Of a stretch of DNA of 64,000 nucleotides, positions 63,556 to 64,000 are shown in pieces. The stretch comes from Bacillota bacterium (lineage in GTDB: Bacteria; Bacillota; Clostridia; Lachnospirales; Lachnospiraceae). Below the pieces are notes generated by a model, which searched no databases, had not been told where the DNA came from, and worked only from the letters and a program-made list of their open reading frames with translations. Location of the stretch: the NCBI GenBank assembly GCA_023410575.1, contig JAEYPP010000016.1, positions 124,001-188,000 of the forward strand, read 5' to 3'. Position numbers and translations under genes: made by a program. Every line of letters begins with the position of its first letter. The first letter of the stretch is position 1.

Positions 63556-64000
63556 TTATTTTGTTGAACTAGCTTCATCTTTTAATTTATTGGTAGAATT
63601 ATTAGTCTCACTGTCTGTTGAGATCTTTGCTGTACTACCATTAGTAATTTCAAGTAAAACATCATCGATATCTGTTATTGTTGACAAATCAGAGTATCCA
63701 GCCTCTTTTAAAATATCATAAGTTGTCTCATCAATAACGGACACTTTACATTTGCTATAACAACCATTATCAATTAATCCATAAACATATGTGCTACCAA
63801 CAGCTTTGGCTGTGATACGTCCACCAGTACTAATTGATACTGTGTCGGAATCTAAACTAGTAAAACGTGCAACTTCTACTGTATTATATGGAGCTACTAA
63901 AACTTTTAATGTTGTTTTTTGGCCAACTACAAGAATGATATTGCTTTGTGTTAGACGTATGGAAAATGCAGGAACACCAACCGTAATCTCACATTGAAGC
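63556..64000 (-). CDS. BIG2-domain protein, C-terminal fragment (cut by window edge)
   Basis: The minus-strand frame is open from the right edge to the TAG at 63556-63558 and holds no internal stop. It encodes about 147 residues. The first two-thirds read as a BIG2 domain: IILVVGQKTTLKVLVAP, FTSLDSDTVSISTGGRITAK, AVGSTYVYGLID. An acidic tail follows (DILKEAGYSDLSTITDIDD) with a Ser/Thr/Asn-rich end. The internal GTG at 63744 is not the start. It is probably the end of a secreted surface protein like the one at 15169. It is followed by a perfect 17-bp hairpin. Confidence 0.8.
   Translation of the reverse strand, partial: LQCEITVGVPAFSIRLTQSNIILVVGQKTTLKVLVAPYNTVEVARFTSLDSDTVSISTGGRITAKAVGSTYVYGLIDNGCYSKCKVSVIDETTYDILKEAGYSDLSTITDIDDVLLEITNGSTAKISTDSETNNSTNKLKDEASSTK

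Noticed and set aside
63303..63572. Plus-strand ORF of 89 residues after the nucleotidase
   Set aside because: It runs through two inverted repeats (repeat A copy 4 and the 17-bp hairpin), has no ribosome site and no domain.

Overview
The window is AT-rich, low-GC Firmicute DNA. Codon use, the Shine-Dalgarno-led starts and the gene families (BIG2 surface proteins, clostripain-like peptidase, SpoIID/LytB protein, SEC-C methionine aminopeptidase, YtvI-like and TIGR04086-like membrane proteins) point to an anaerobic, probably spore-forming member of the Lachnospiraceae. It looks most like Lachnoclostridium (Clostridium) phytofermentans; that name is inference from gene content, not from a search. 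There is no prophage, transposase, CRISPR array or rRNA, so this is ordinary chromosomal backbone with several families of small intergenic repeats.

Layout. 1-2.2 kb: tail of a metal ABC transporter (ATPase end, permease) and a YtvI-like membrane protein. 2.4-4.3 kb: typA/bipA on the minus strand. 4.8-9.1 kb: a two-OB-fold SSB-like protein, a lysine riboswitch controlling dapA-dapB, then trpS behind a short leader RNA that ends in a terminator. 9.1-17.7 kb: exported proteins, namely two tandem trypsin-fold proteins (the first has lost its catalytic serine), a SpoIID/LytB protein, a YihY-type membrane protein on the minus strand and an 840-aa BIG2 surface protein. 17.9-22.8 kb: VanZ-like protein, small membrane protein, M29-type aminopeptidase with a long N-terminal extension, and an O-antigen-ligase-type membrane protein. 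22.9-26.6 kb: purE, then purM-purN-purD. 26.9-31.3 kb: SH3b/glucosaminidase cell-wall hydrolase and a cohesin-like membrane-anchored protein.

31.6-38.6 kb: a protein-quality-control operon (GntR/YtrA-type regulator, mcsA, mcsB, clpC) in which the GntR gene sits where CtsR is usually found, then a small unknown gene, radA and a coiled-coil gene. 38.6-41.9 kb: a compact operon of a membrane-anchored PQQ-type beta-propeller, a solute-binding protein whose two lobes appear in swapped order, and an ABC permease with a degenerate EAA loop and no ATPase. I consider this the most unusual coding locus here. 42-46.7 kb: FAD oxidoreductase, tRNA-Trp, lysA and an LCP-family cell-wall ligase. 46.8-51.7 kb: bacteriohemerythrin, GNAT, an ArsR/HMA/P-type ATPase metal-efflux operon and methionine aminopeptidase. 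51.7-64 kb: clostripain-like lipoprotein, GGDEF-EAL protein, tgt-yajC, PHP phosphoesterase, small membrane protein, a 1328-aa secreted 5'-nucleotidase with an Ig-like tail, and the C-terminus of a further BIG2 protein running off the right edge.

Three intergenic repeat families are visible by eye: A (about 170 bp, long-hairpin elements near 2.3, 26.7, 31.4 and 63.3 kb), B (about 200 bp with 14-bp terminal inverted repeats at 43.5 kb and a deleted copy at 5.5 kb) and C (81 bp, ungapped direct repeats upstream of the O-antigen-ligase-like gene and purE). All were found by reading; none was checked against a database.
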